This document shows, in pieces, positions 1 to 6,080 of a DNA stretch of 6,705 nt. Where the stretch lies: NCBI GenBank assembly GCA_024280815.1, contig JAJRPL010000425.1, forward strand, positions 1 to 6,705. The letters are read 5' to 3'. A program made the position numbers and the translations under genes. This stretch comes from Bacteroidota bacterium. GTDB taxonomy: Bacteria; Bacteroidota; Bacteroidia; Flavobacteriales; Flavobacteriaceae. Under the pieces are notes generated by a model. The model worked only from the letters and a program-made list of their open reading frames with translations, was not told the origin of the DNA and did not search any database. Within the stretch, counting starts at the first letter, position 1. Every line of letters begins with the position of its first letter.

Positions 1-508
1 CTTTTTCTTCTAATTTATCTTTATCCCATGTACTTAAATCTTCTGAACGCTCCCAACCTACCAAATCAAAAGGTAATTCTGCTTCAAACTCCCAAGTATG
101 TTCTATATAGGCTACAGGTTGGTTTAGTTTTGGGAAGTTTAGTTTTTTGACAAGTTCAATTTTATAATCATTGTCAGTATCAACTTTATGTACTTCAAAC
201 TTATCATCGATTTTTAATAAATTTTCAGGTTTTATTAAACCACCTTTCTCGATAAAAGGATGGATGATTTTTAATTTCACCTCTTGTTCTCCATTTTTTA
301 AAATATATTGATTAATAAATTCTGGCCCAAATATTCCTTGCTGTAAATCTATATCAATTACTACATTATTAATTTGCAACTCGGAAGGAACAGAAAACTC
401 ATAATTAATACCATATTCTATTTTATTTTTCATCTCTTTAATAGTTTTTTTATTTTTATTACATGCAAACAAGGCTATTATTAATATATATAAAACATGA
501 TTTTTCAT
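1..508 (-). CDS. Second immunity-type lipoprotein (partial, C-terminus beyond window)
   Basis: This reading frame is open from the ATG at 508 to the window edge, giving 169 codons with no stop. The N-terminus is a short lipoprotein signal peptide: basic start MKNH, hydrophobic VLYILIIALFA, then lipobox LFAC with the acylated Cys at residue 16. The residues after Cys (NKNKKTIKE) lack the acidic cluster of known Bacteroidetes surface-export signals, so a periplasm-facing lipoprotein is likely. It is paralogous to the lipoprotein at 813-1742. Shared blocks are NQYILKNG (66-73) against NKYILKNG, and a C-terminal block with KL-x-x-PK, W-E-F-E and GW-x-x-S-x-DL (122-159). By position, next to an orphan effector tip, it is inferred to be the immunity protein for that alternative tip. 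The start overlaps the orphan tip's stop as TAATG, with a Shine-Dalgarno-like AAAGGAG upstream. The real length and end are not visible. Confidence 0.8.
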   Translation of the reverse strand, partial: MKNHVLYILIIALFACNKNKKTIKEMKNKIEYGINYEFSVPSELQINNVVIDIDLQQGIFGPEFINQYILKNGEQEVKLKIIHPFIEKGGLIKPENLLKIDDKFEVHKVDTDNDYKIELVKKLNFPKLNQPVAYIEHTWEFEAELPFDLVGWERSEDLSTWDKDKLEEK

Positions 509-516
509 TACTTATA

Positions 517-525
517 CTCTCCTTT
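517..525 (-). promoter_or_regulatory. Shine-Dalgarno-like site before the second immunity gene
   Basis: The minus strand reads AAAGGAGAG here, with GGAG at 522-519 and 10 nt between it and the ATG at 508. It lies inside the last codons of the orphan tip. No comparable purine core precedes the effector gene or the first immunity gene, as expected in Bacteroidota, where Shine-Dalgarno use is weak. It could let the second immunity gene be translated although the tip above it has no start codon. A chance AAAGGAG in Lys/Gly/Glu codons is the alternative. Confidence 0.45.
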
Positions 526-723
526 ATTATTTAGTATATCAATTTTTTTATCTAAATGTGGCACCAACTTTAATAAAGCATCTTTCCCCTTATACCCTAA
601 TTTTACTTTTATGTATACTGTTACTCCAGAAAAATAAAAATCTGCATCAAAATTATCATCTTCTCCAAAACCAGCACCTAAAGTTAGGCTTATAAATGAC
701 TTTGCTTCAGCACCTGCACCTAC

Positions 724-780
724 TTCAAAAGTTTGTTCAAAACTTATACCGGGGCCTTCCCAACCATCTATACTGTGGTA
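724..780 (-). repeat. 57-bp direct repeat, copy in orphan tip
   Basis: These 57 bases are identical, base for base, to 2041-2097 in the same orientation and reading frame, encoding 19 codons from YHSIDGW to EQTFE. Similarity stops sharply at both ends. At 781 it meets the spacer after the first immunity gene, and below 724 the two tips diverge. Identity at every synonymous position suggests recent duplication or maintenance by recombination. The copy marks the boundary between the constant part of the effector and the exchangeable tip. Confidence 0.97.
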
Positions 781-813
781 CTACATTACCCATTACTGGT
801 TTTAGTTATGGGT
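781..813. other. 32-bp spacer at cassette junction, with small inverted repeat
   Basis: This stretch separates the TAA of the first immunity gene (815-813) from the orphan tip. I find no convincing similarity to the effector sequence above residue 855, so the homology really stops at 780. It contains an imperfect hairpin with a 6-bp stem, ACCCAT at 788-793 and ATGGGT at 808-813, with a 14-nt loop, overlapping the immunity stop codon. No T tract follows on the minus strand, so it is not a normal intrinsic terminator. In the frame of the orphan tip it carries TAA (795-793) and TAG (783-781). Confidence 0.4.
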
Positions 814-1742
814 TATCTAATAATTTCAAAAGTTTTACTGCCTTTTGGTTTGTGAAGAACAATTTTATACCAATATTCAGTACCATCTGGTTCTAAAGTA
901 CGTAAAGCTGATTCACCCATATCATCATTATTAATTCTCTCAAGTGTTACCAATTTACCATTTGCATAAATAAAGAGTTTATAGTTTTCTATAGGTTGCA
1001 TATTGCCTTTGGCTTCATTAAGTAACTCTTGTTTTATTTCAACGGCATCCTTTTTTGATTTATTTTTATTAATATAATCAAAAATATCTACGTCTTTATA
1101 ATACGTATTTAGCAACTGCATATATTCATCTACTTTTCCTGTATGGAGTAAATCGCGTAAATGGTTATAAAAACCTACCACTTCTTTTTTTAAGACCTCT
1201 TTATCTATTTTTCGTAAATCTTGGCTATTACTCCAGCCTTCTAGTTCATACGGTAGGTCTGTAATTTCAATTTCCCATTCGGCTTCTAAAAACGGCACTG
1301 GTTCTTCTATTTTGGGTAATGGTAATTTTTGTATTTCTTTATAATTTTTGGACCTTCCCATCTTGGGTTCTCTTTGTACCTCAAATTGTATAAATTTTAT
1401 ATGGGAGTTTGCGACATCTTTTGGGCTAACTAGTAGCGTATCGTTTCTTTTTACAGGGAGTAATTTTATTTTTACTTTATACGTACCATTTTTTAAAATA
1501 TATTTGTTTAATTCTATACCCATCATTTTTCTGGCTTTTGAGTATTCTTTAGCAATGGCAATGTCATTTACATATAACTCAAATGGAGTGTCTATACTTA
1601 CTGAAATGCCATAAATTATCTCTTTTTTTGTACTGTCTTTTTGTACCATAGTTATTGTTTTTTTTGTTGTGCTGTTGTTGTTTTGTTGTGTACAAGATAT
1701 TAGTAGTGAGTAGAGTACAAGTACTATAAAATATTTTTGCAT
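813..1742 (-). CDS. Putative immunity lipoprotein for the adjacent effector
   Basis: The protein has 309 residues from the ATG at 1742. It opens with a lipoprotein signal peptide: MQKYF, hydrophobic IVLVLYSLL, lipobox LISC, acylated Cys at residue 17. A polar NNNSTTKK linker follows. No acidic cluster follows the Cys, so it probably faces the periplasm. Residues about 42-185 are shared with the second lipoprotein at 1-508 (KYILKNG; W-E-I-E near 156; GW-x-x-S-x-DL near 169-176). Residues 186-309 are a separate mixed alpha/beta region ending YKIVLHKPKGSKTFEIIR, which could be an NTF2-like fold (a guess only). An upstream in-frame ATG at 1766 would add MNYLKQHN and overlap the effector by 23 nt. 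The 1742 start is preferred because it gives a compact signal peptide and begins 1 nt after the effector's TAA, suggesting coupled translation. The immunity role is inferred from gene order and from the paralogous cassette next door. Confidence 0.8.
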   Translation of the reverse strand: MQKYFIVLVLYSLLISCTQQNNNSTTKKTITMVQKDSTKKEIIYGISVSIDTPFELYVNDIAIAKEYSKARKMMGIELNKYILKNGTYKVKIKLLPVKRNDTLLVSPKDVANSHIKFIQFEVQREPKMGRSKNYKEIQKLPLPKIEEPVPFLEAEWEIEITDLPYELEGWSNSQDLRKIDKEVLKKEVVGFYNHLRDLLHTGKVDEYMQLLNTYYKDVDIFDYINKNKSKKDAVEIKQELLNEAKGNMQPIENYKLFIYANGKLVTLERINNDDMGESALRTLEPDGTEYWYKIVLHKPKGSKTFEIIR

Positions 1743-1743
1743 A

Positions 1744-4659
1744 TTATGTTGTTTTAAATAATTCAAAAGTTGGGCTTACCACCCTGCCCAATATAGGGAC
1801 TCTTTCTGGTTTTTTATCTGGGGTGTCTTTGTTTTTTTCTCCTTTACTTTTTTTAACCTCAAAGCGAATATATACCAAAGCGGTTAACCCTTCAAATATA
1901 AATTGTGCAGGGCAAGATTTTGTTTTATCGTTATAAGCGGCTGTAATGGTTATCTTAGCCATGGCATCAGCATGTATGGTGCCTTTACCTTCTACTTTAC
2001 CAAAATCATATGCAATACTACCACCTGCATCCAATCCAATTTCAAAAGTTTGTTCAAAACTTATACCGGGGCCTTCCCAACCATCTATACTGTGGTAGGC
2101 TGTGGGTTTTATGTCTATATTGGTTGCTGCCCCCACTACAAGATCAATATGATAGTCAATATTTACAGCACCAAAACTTAACAGTTCTATGCCTGTTAAA
2201 AGTGAATCTATTGCAGCTATAGCTTGCCCAGCTACAGGTATAAATTTGGCAAAAAAGAGTAAATCTAACCTGCCTTCAGCAGCTAAAAGTGGTTCTGCTT
2301 TAAAAGCTCCTTTTATGTACCAACCAATATCTCTATTGTTGTTAGCATAAACATATTTTGCTAATACACCTATAGAAAAAGCGGGTCGTTTTACCTCAAT
2401 ACGTATAGGTAGGCTTCTCATAGCACGTTTACCCATTTTAGAAGCTTTTGCCAATGGTAATTTTTCTTTTGAAAGGTCTGACATTAATAGCTTATTTAAC
2501 ATTTCATAAGCTTTTAAAGCAAAATTTACAGTTTTAAAAATGGGATGCTCATTACTTATAGAGATATCCATTTTTGTACCATTTAATATATAACCGAAAT
2601 TAATTTCGGGCATATAGGTTGCAACGCCACCCATTGCCTTACGTTGTATTTGATATGTTTTATCTTGTTTTATGGTTTTTTCTGCTATATGATAATTCTC
2701 TCTTTTATGATAATCTCCATTTTTTTTAATATATACTGGTGTTTCTGTATTAAATTTTACATTAACAAACCATTCAATATCAGGAAAAACATCAATTTTC
2801 ACCATCTGATTAGAATATCTACAGGTGGTAACGGGTACAAAATAAGATTGTATTTGATTATCCCAGATAAATAAATATCTAGCAAACCATGTTTTGTTTA
2901 ATAAATTATTTGTAAAATTCCCAGCTTTATCTCCTAACCATTTTTCTGCTCTAGTATCATAGTTTTTATTATATATATAGCCCAGTTCTAAACTAATACT
3001 ATCTGCACCATATTTAGGTTCTTTTAGTTGCTGTCTGGCAATATCCATAAATTGATTGCCTGTTGTGTTGGCAATAGCAGCTTTGCTATTATTATTTCTA
3101 TCTGGAAATAATATAAATGCACGTTTCATATTAAAAACATGCTGTATGTCTAAATGTTTAAATTCTTTTTCTTTCTTTTTTTTATGCTCAACACCAATTA
3201 CTTTAACTGCACCTTTTTCTATACTTATTTTTTTGGTTATACCTAAACAAGTTACATTTTTACTGTTATAAAATTCTGTGGCTAAGCCTTTTGCAGTAAT
3301 AGTTACCATTTGTTTTGTCTCTGGTGTATCACCTGCTATAATACCTATGGGTATATGTGTTCTATCTAATATTTTTTTGCTAACCTTCTTATCTTCATTA
3401 AAAATTTCTATAGGTTTTTTATCTTTAATTTTAACTTCTAAGCTTGAAAATTTACAGGGTTCAATTCCTTTTTGGTTATATTTCACATCACCTACAACCA
3501 CCATCATATTGTTCTTTTTGGCTTCGTATTTGTCTAAAATAACGTCCATTAAGTCGTACCTTACATCAAAACTCACTTTTTGATTAGTTAGCACCATACC
3601 GTCTAAAGTATTATAAACCTTTAATTCTTTTTTTGTGTACTCAGATGCTTTCTTTTTTGTTGGATCTTTAATTATTTCACCAAACCAGCCTTTTACAAGA
3701 TCTTCTTTATTAACTTTTATAGCTACTTGCTCAAGATTTGGTGCTACACCTGCAAATTTATCTCTACGTGCAAAATAAGTGTTTTCACCCCCTGATGTAT
3801 CTGATAATATTTTTCTTGAATCTATATTTTTAATGGCATCACCACTAGGATTGGCATCTTTGTTACTATATATTGTAGTTTTAACCTTAGCATAAAAAGT
3901 TTTTGGTTTGTTTTTTGTTGCTTCGTGGTTGCTAGCTTCCCTCCATTTTGGGTCAATTTCAATAACAAGTTCTGTTAGTGTGTTTATTGAGAATTTACCC
4001 TGATGTGTTTTTTGAAAATAACGTAAAGGCTCATCAGTAACTTTATTGCCATCAGTATCGTGTATGTCAACTTCAAATAAAGCAAAGTTATGATGTGTAA
4101 CTGTGTAATCTGGTAATAAATGAGTTGAAATAAATAAGCGAATTGTACTTTTATAGGTATGTATATTACTTTTATTTTCTTCGTTTGGATATTTAAATTC
4201 ATCTTTGTAATTGGCAAAATAAGCTGAAAATAGCATAGGCTCAAAAACCGTAGCTATATAAAACCCAGAGTTTAGATTAGGCTCTTTAGTAAAAGATTCA
4301 TAATAATATATCGTCCCATTTACAAAATCTTCATTAGAGGCATGTACAGTTATTTTTTCTACATTAGCCTCATATTGTTTTCCAATTCCAAATTTAGTAA
4401 GACTCTTCTTTCCTCCATTCGAAGGTTGTCCCCATTTATCAAAAATCTGTTTAGAATTTCCTATTTCTTTTACTGTATCAAGATATTCAGTAGCGATAAA
4501 GATCCAATTACTTTTCAAAACTTTTTTAGAATATTTTTCTACTACTTTAAATTTTTTCTTATGATCAACTTTTACGGTATAAACTTTTTGATTGCCAACT
4601 ATTATTTCTTGCTCAGCATTAGTTTCTACAATAATAGGTTCTTTCTCATCTTTAGCCAT
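1744..4659 (-). CDS. Large putative T6SS effector with exchangeable C-terminal tip
   Basis: This 971-aa protein has no signal peptide and directly follows the PAAR-like gene (4-nt gap), the usual place of a spike-loaded T6SS cargo. I do not recognise a named catalytic domain or its motif. What can be seen: a lysine-rich, beta-strand-rich N-terminal two thirds; a probable Ig-like stretch around 395-480 (PCKFSSLEVKIKDKK through ITAKGLATEFYNSKNVTC); a globular region around 505-690 rich in Trp and Tyr; basic residues around 732-760; and a hydrophobic segment at about 800-832 (LLFFAKFIPVAGQAIAAI onward) able to enter a membrane. Residues 855-873 are the constant block repeated in the orphan cassette, and 874-971 form the variable tip, ending in a basic KKSKGEKNKDTPDKKPER linker and a short tail. 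Lipoprotein immunity plus the hydrophobic segment suggest an envelope target, possibly membrane disruption. The alternative is that 1-854 is a carrier and only the tip is toxic, or that the tip is recognised by immunity without being enzymatic. Confidence 0.75.
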   Translation of the reverse strand: MAKDEKEPIIVETNAEQEIIVGNQKVYTVKVDHKKKFKVVEKYSKKVLKSNWIFIATEYLDTVKEIGNSKQIFDKWGQPSNGGKKSLTKFGIGKQYEANVEKITVHASNEDFVNGTIYYYESFTKEPNLNSGFYIATVFEPMLFSAYFANYKDEFKYPNEENKSNIHTYKSTIRLFISTHLLPDYTVTHHNFALFEVDIHDTDGNKVTDEPLRYFQKTHQGKFSINTLTELVIEIDPKWREASNHEATKNKPKTFYAKVKTTIYSNKDANPSGDAIKNIDSRKILSDTSGGENTYFARRDKFAGVAPNLEQVAIKVNKEDLVKGWFGEIIKDPTKKKASEYTKKELKVYNTLDGMVLTNQKVSFDVRYDLMDVILDKYEAKKNNMMVVVGDVKYNQKGIEPCKFSSLEVKIKDKKPIEIFNEDKKVSKKILDRTHIPIGIIAGDTPETKQMVTITAKGLATEFYNSKNVTCLGITKKISIEKGAVKVIGVEHKKKKEKEFKHLDIQHVFNMKRAFILFPDRNNNSKAAIANTTGNQFMDIARQQLKEPKYGADSISLELGYIYNKNYDTRAEKWLGDKAGNFTNNLLNKTWFARYLFIWDNQIQSYFVPVTTCRYSNQMVKIDVFPDIEWFVNVKFNTETPVYIKKNGDYHKRENYHIAEKTIKQDKTYQIQRKAMGGVATYMPEINFGYILNGTKMDISISNEHPIFKTVNFALKAYEMLNKLLMSDLSKEKLPLAKASKMGKRAMRSLPIRIEVKRPAFSIGVLAKYVYANNNRDIGWYIKGAFKAEPLLAAEGRLDLLFFAKFIPVAGQAIAAIDSLLTGIELLSFGAVNIDYHIDLVVGAATNIDIKPTAYHSIDGWEGPGISFEQTFEIGLDAGGSIAYDFGKVEGKGTIHADAMAKITITAAYNDKTKSCPAQFIFEGLTALVYIRFEVKKSKGEKNKDTPDKKPERVPILGRVVSPTFELFKTT
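2041..2097 (-). repeat. 57-bp direct repeat, copy inside the effector gene
   Basis: This is identical to 724-780, in the same orientation and codon phase, and encodes effector residues 855-873. The copies are 1317 bp apart start to start. A crossover between them would delete the present tip and the first immunity gene. It would join residues 1-873 in frame to the orphan tip, giving a predicted 944-aa effector followed by the second immunity gene. Confidence 0.97.
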
Positions 4660-4663
4660 AATT

Positions 4664-5158
4664 CTAGGTATTAAAGGTTACGTCTATACCATCATATGGC
4701 GATGGTTTTTCAATCTCTGTTACATTAAAGATAGGAAACACTTGACTCATCAATTCCTCATCAACATTTTCTAAATTTTGTGAAGAAGGCTCTGCAACCT
4801 GCCCATGAAAAGTAATTTCTACACAAGGTGCACCTGCAATGGCACAGGTTGCCTTACTATCTTCTAGTAATGGATAGCCTTGATTGAGTTTTATTTGCGT
4901 TTTTTCAAAATAACCATCCCAAGCTGTTATAGCAGGCATACAGGGTTTAAAACTAGAACCCATTGGTTGTAATTTACATTGTCCAAAAGTTTTTACTTTA
5001 AACGGCATACCTAAATCCATATGTGTAGCTACTAATTTTTGACTACCACTATCATTAATATATACTTTTTGTTGTGTAAGCACCTCTAAGGTATCTGGTA
5101 CATCGCCATATTGGCATTTGCAGATGGCTCCGTGACACACTAATTTTTTTTCGCTCAT
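4664..5158 (-). CDS. DUF4280 PAAR-like spike-tip protein
   Basis: This 164-aa protein matches the DUF4280 (PAAR-like) family as I know it. It has an N-terminal VCHGAICKCQYG (Cys8, His9, Cys13, Cys15), a central TFGQCKLQP with Cys61 and KPCMP with Cys73, and the closing ED-SKATCAIAG-PCVEITFHGQ block (99-120, Cys105, Cys112, His118). PAAR-like proteins cap the VgrG trimer, sharpen the spike and carry effectors. The many Cys and His residues may bind a metal or form disulfides. Residues 121-164 are an acidic, non-core extension (EPSSQNLENVDEEL onward) that could dock the effector or the adaptor; this is inference. Its start is the ATG at 5158, preceded by an A-rich leader (CTTAAAAACTTAAAA) rather than a Shine-Dalgarno site. 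Its TAG stop lies 4 nt before the effector ATG, so cap and cargo are probably co-translated. Confidence 0.9.
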   Translation of the reverse strand: MSEKKLVCHGAICKCQYGDVPDTLEVLTQQKVYINDSGSQKLVATHMDLGMPFKVKTFGQCKLQPMGSSFKPCMPAITAWDGYFEKTQIKLNQGYPLLEDSKATCAIAGAPCVEITFHGQVAEPSSQNLENVDEELMSQVFPIFNVTEIEKPSPYDGIDVTFNT

Positions 5159-5171
5159 TTTTAAGTTTTTA

Positions 5172-5193
5172 AGTTACTTCTTATTATGTAACT
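5172..5193. other. Weak inverted repeat in the 38-bp gap before the PAAR-like gene
   Basis: AGTTAC at 5172-5177 and GTAACT at 5188-5193 can pair as a 6-bp stem with a 10-nt loop. This lies within the only gap in the operon larger than 32 bp. The stem is AT-rich and no T run directly follows it on the minus strand. A transcript processing or stability element is possible, but so is chance in AT-rich DNA. Confidence 0.2.
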
Positions 5194-5196
5194 GTG

Positions 5197-6075
5197 TTAC
5201 TTATTTTGTTTTGCAATACTTAATTCTATAGTTTTTATATTTTTTCTGTCTTTGTTGTCAAATACTGTACATACAGACTTTATCCATAGGGGTAAATATG
5301 TTTCTCTTTCTAAATACGTATCTATAGTTAATTTAGAAATCAATTCACTACCTGTTCTGTTATGGTATAGTGGACTCTCTTTAGGTATGTTTGCTAAACC
5401 TTCAAAAGCAGTTTCAATAGTGTCTTGTTCTGTTGTATATTTATTTAATCTACTCATCCCTTTGTATAACAAAGGCATTACATAAGATTCAAACGGAAAT
5501 TTTAGTTCTCGTTTTGTTTCAAAAATTTTATCATAATTTGCAGTATTGGCATGTGAAAATACACTCCAAAACATATCTTTTTCAAAAGAATATGCCATAC
5601 CTACAGGCTTGTTTAGTTCACTATCCGTTTTTTTTAAGAGTAAATTCACTATGTTTCCTTTATGTTCTGTTTGTATCTTGGTTTTTGTTTTAACCCAACG
5701 TTCTTTAATCGTTTCTAAATTAGAAATTGCATCAACAAAACCATCATTATTTAATAGTACCTCTATAGGATATATCGTTTTATTAATTTTAGTTATCAAT
5801 TGTTCAATAATTAATGTTGGAGCTCTTCTATTAAAAAAGAAATCAAACTTATCTATACGTAATCTATTTTTACCTAAAAATGTAATATCAATTGCATAAT
5901 CTAATCGCTTTTGTTCTTTTGTATCATCAGCATCAAAATACTTGATTGTAACCAAATAGTTTAGTTGCTTGTTTAGCAAAGTACCCTGTACAATACTTAA
6001 TCTATTTTCAAAGTCTAACGAAACATTTCTATTTTCATCATAGAAATAAAACTGATTTGTACTAAAATTTCTCAC
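5197..6075 (-). CDS. Unrecognised 292-aa protein, candidate effector adaptor/chaperone
   Basis: I do not recognise this protein as a named family. It has no signal peptide or membrane segment, so it is probably cytoplasmic. The N-terminal half is strand-rich (RLSIVQGTLL, NYLVTIKYFDAD, YAIDITFLG, RLRIDKFDFFF, about 25-81). A helical middle follows with LETIKERWVKTKTKI (120-134), then EKDMFWSVFSHAN (165-177), and a C-terminal LPLWIKSVCTVFDNKD segment. It lies between vgrG and the PAAR-like gene, where other T6SS clusters place adaptors such as DUF4123/Tap, PRK06351 or DUF1795/EagR proteins, although I see no motif of those families. The start is a GTG at 6075, 5 nt after the vgrG stop. An in-frame TGA at 6102-6100 and the absence of any ATG in between leave GTG as the only reasonable start, suggesting coupling to vgrG. 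An adaptor loading the effector on the spike is the best guess; another structural T6SS role is possible. Confidence 0.6.
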   Translation of the reverse strand: MRNFSTNQFYFYDENRNVSLDFENRLSIVQGTLLNKQLNYLVTIKYFDADDTKEQKRLDYAIDITFLGKNRLRIDKFDFFFNRRAPTLIIEQLITKINKTIYPIEVLLNNDGFVDAISNLETIKERWVKTKTKIQTEHKGNIVNLLLKKTDSELNKPVGMAYSFEKDMFWSVFSHANTANYDKIFETKRELKFPFESYVMPLLYKGMSRLNKYTTEQDTIETAFEGLANIPKESPLYHNRTGSELISKLTIDTYLERETYLPLWIKSVCTVFDNKDRKNIKTIELSIAKQNK

Positions 6076-6080
6076 GCAAT

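Larger units (their letters stand above)
508..780 (-). pseudogene. Orphan alternative C-terminal tip of the effector (start-less cassette)
   Basis: Translated from 780, this frame gives 90 residues starting YHSIDGWEGPG and ending at TAA (510-508). The first 19 codons are identical in DNA to effector residues 855-873. After that the two diverge (effector IGLDAGG, orphan VGAGAEA). The tips remain distantly alike in one block: ADFYFSGVTVYIKVK at 645-601 against effector residues 918-936, AQFIFEGLTALVYIRFEVK. The orphan tip is 71 residues after the identical block, against 98 in the effector. No start is available: an in-frame TAG sits directly upstream at 783-781, and no ATG occurs in the 90 codons. 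It therefore looks silent unless recombined onto the effector. The frame itself is undamaged, which argues for a stored cassette rather than a decaying relic. It is followed by, and overlaps, a paralogous immunity-type lipoprotein gene, as in orphan CdiA-CT and Rhs-CT modules. 'Pseudogene' is used only because it cannot be translated where it lies. Confidence 0.85.

Noticed and set aside
696..896. Plus-strand open frame sharing a peptide with one at 2010-2222
   Set aside because: Both are antisense shadows of the 57-bp repeat; the minus-strand frame carries the recognisable effector sequence.
781..1000. Idea that the second effector copy extends further upstream and is only frameshifted
   Set aside because: All minus-strand sequence above 815 is the first immunity gene, and the 32-bp spacer shows no convincing match to effector sequence before residue 855. 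The copy truly begins at 780.
1740..1766. ATG at 1766 as the start of the first immunity lipoprotein
   Set aside because: It adds a polar MNYLKQHN ahead of an already complete signal peptide and overlaps the effector; the ATG at 1742 fits the lipobox spacing better. It cannot be fully excluded.
1348..4674. Several plus-strand open frames of 60-110 codons opposite the effector and immunity genes
   Set aside because: They are hydrophobic, Phe/Ile/Ser-rich translations typical of the antisense of AT-rich, Lys/Asn-rich genes, with no domain or signal of their own.
5172..5193. Inverted repeat as an intrinsic terminator between the adaptor and PAAR-like genes
   Set aside because: It has only a 6-bp AT-rich stem and no T tract directly downstream on the minus strand, and it lies in the middle of a functional operon.
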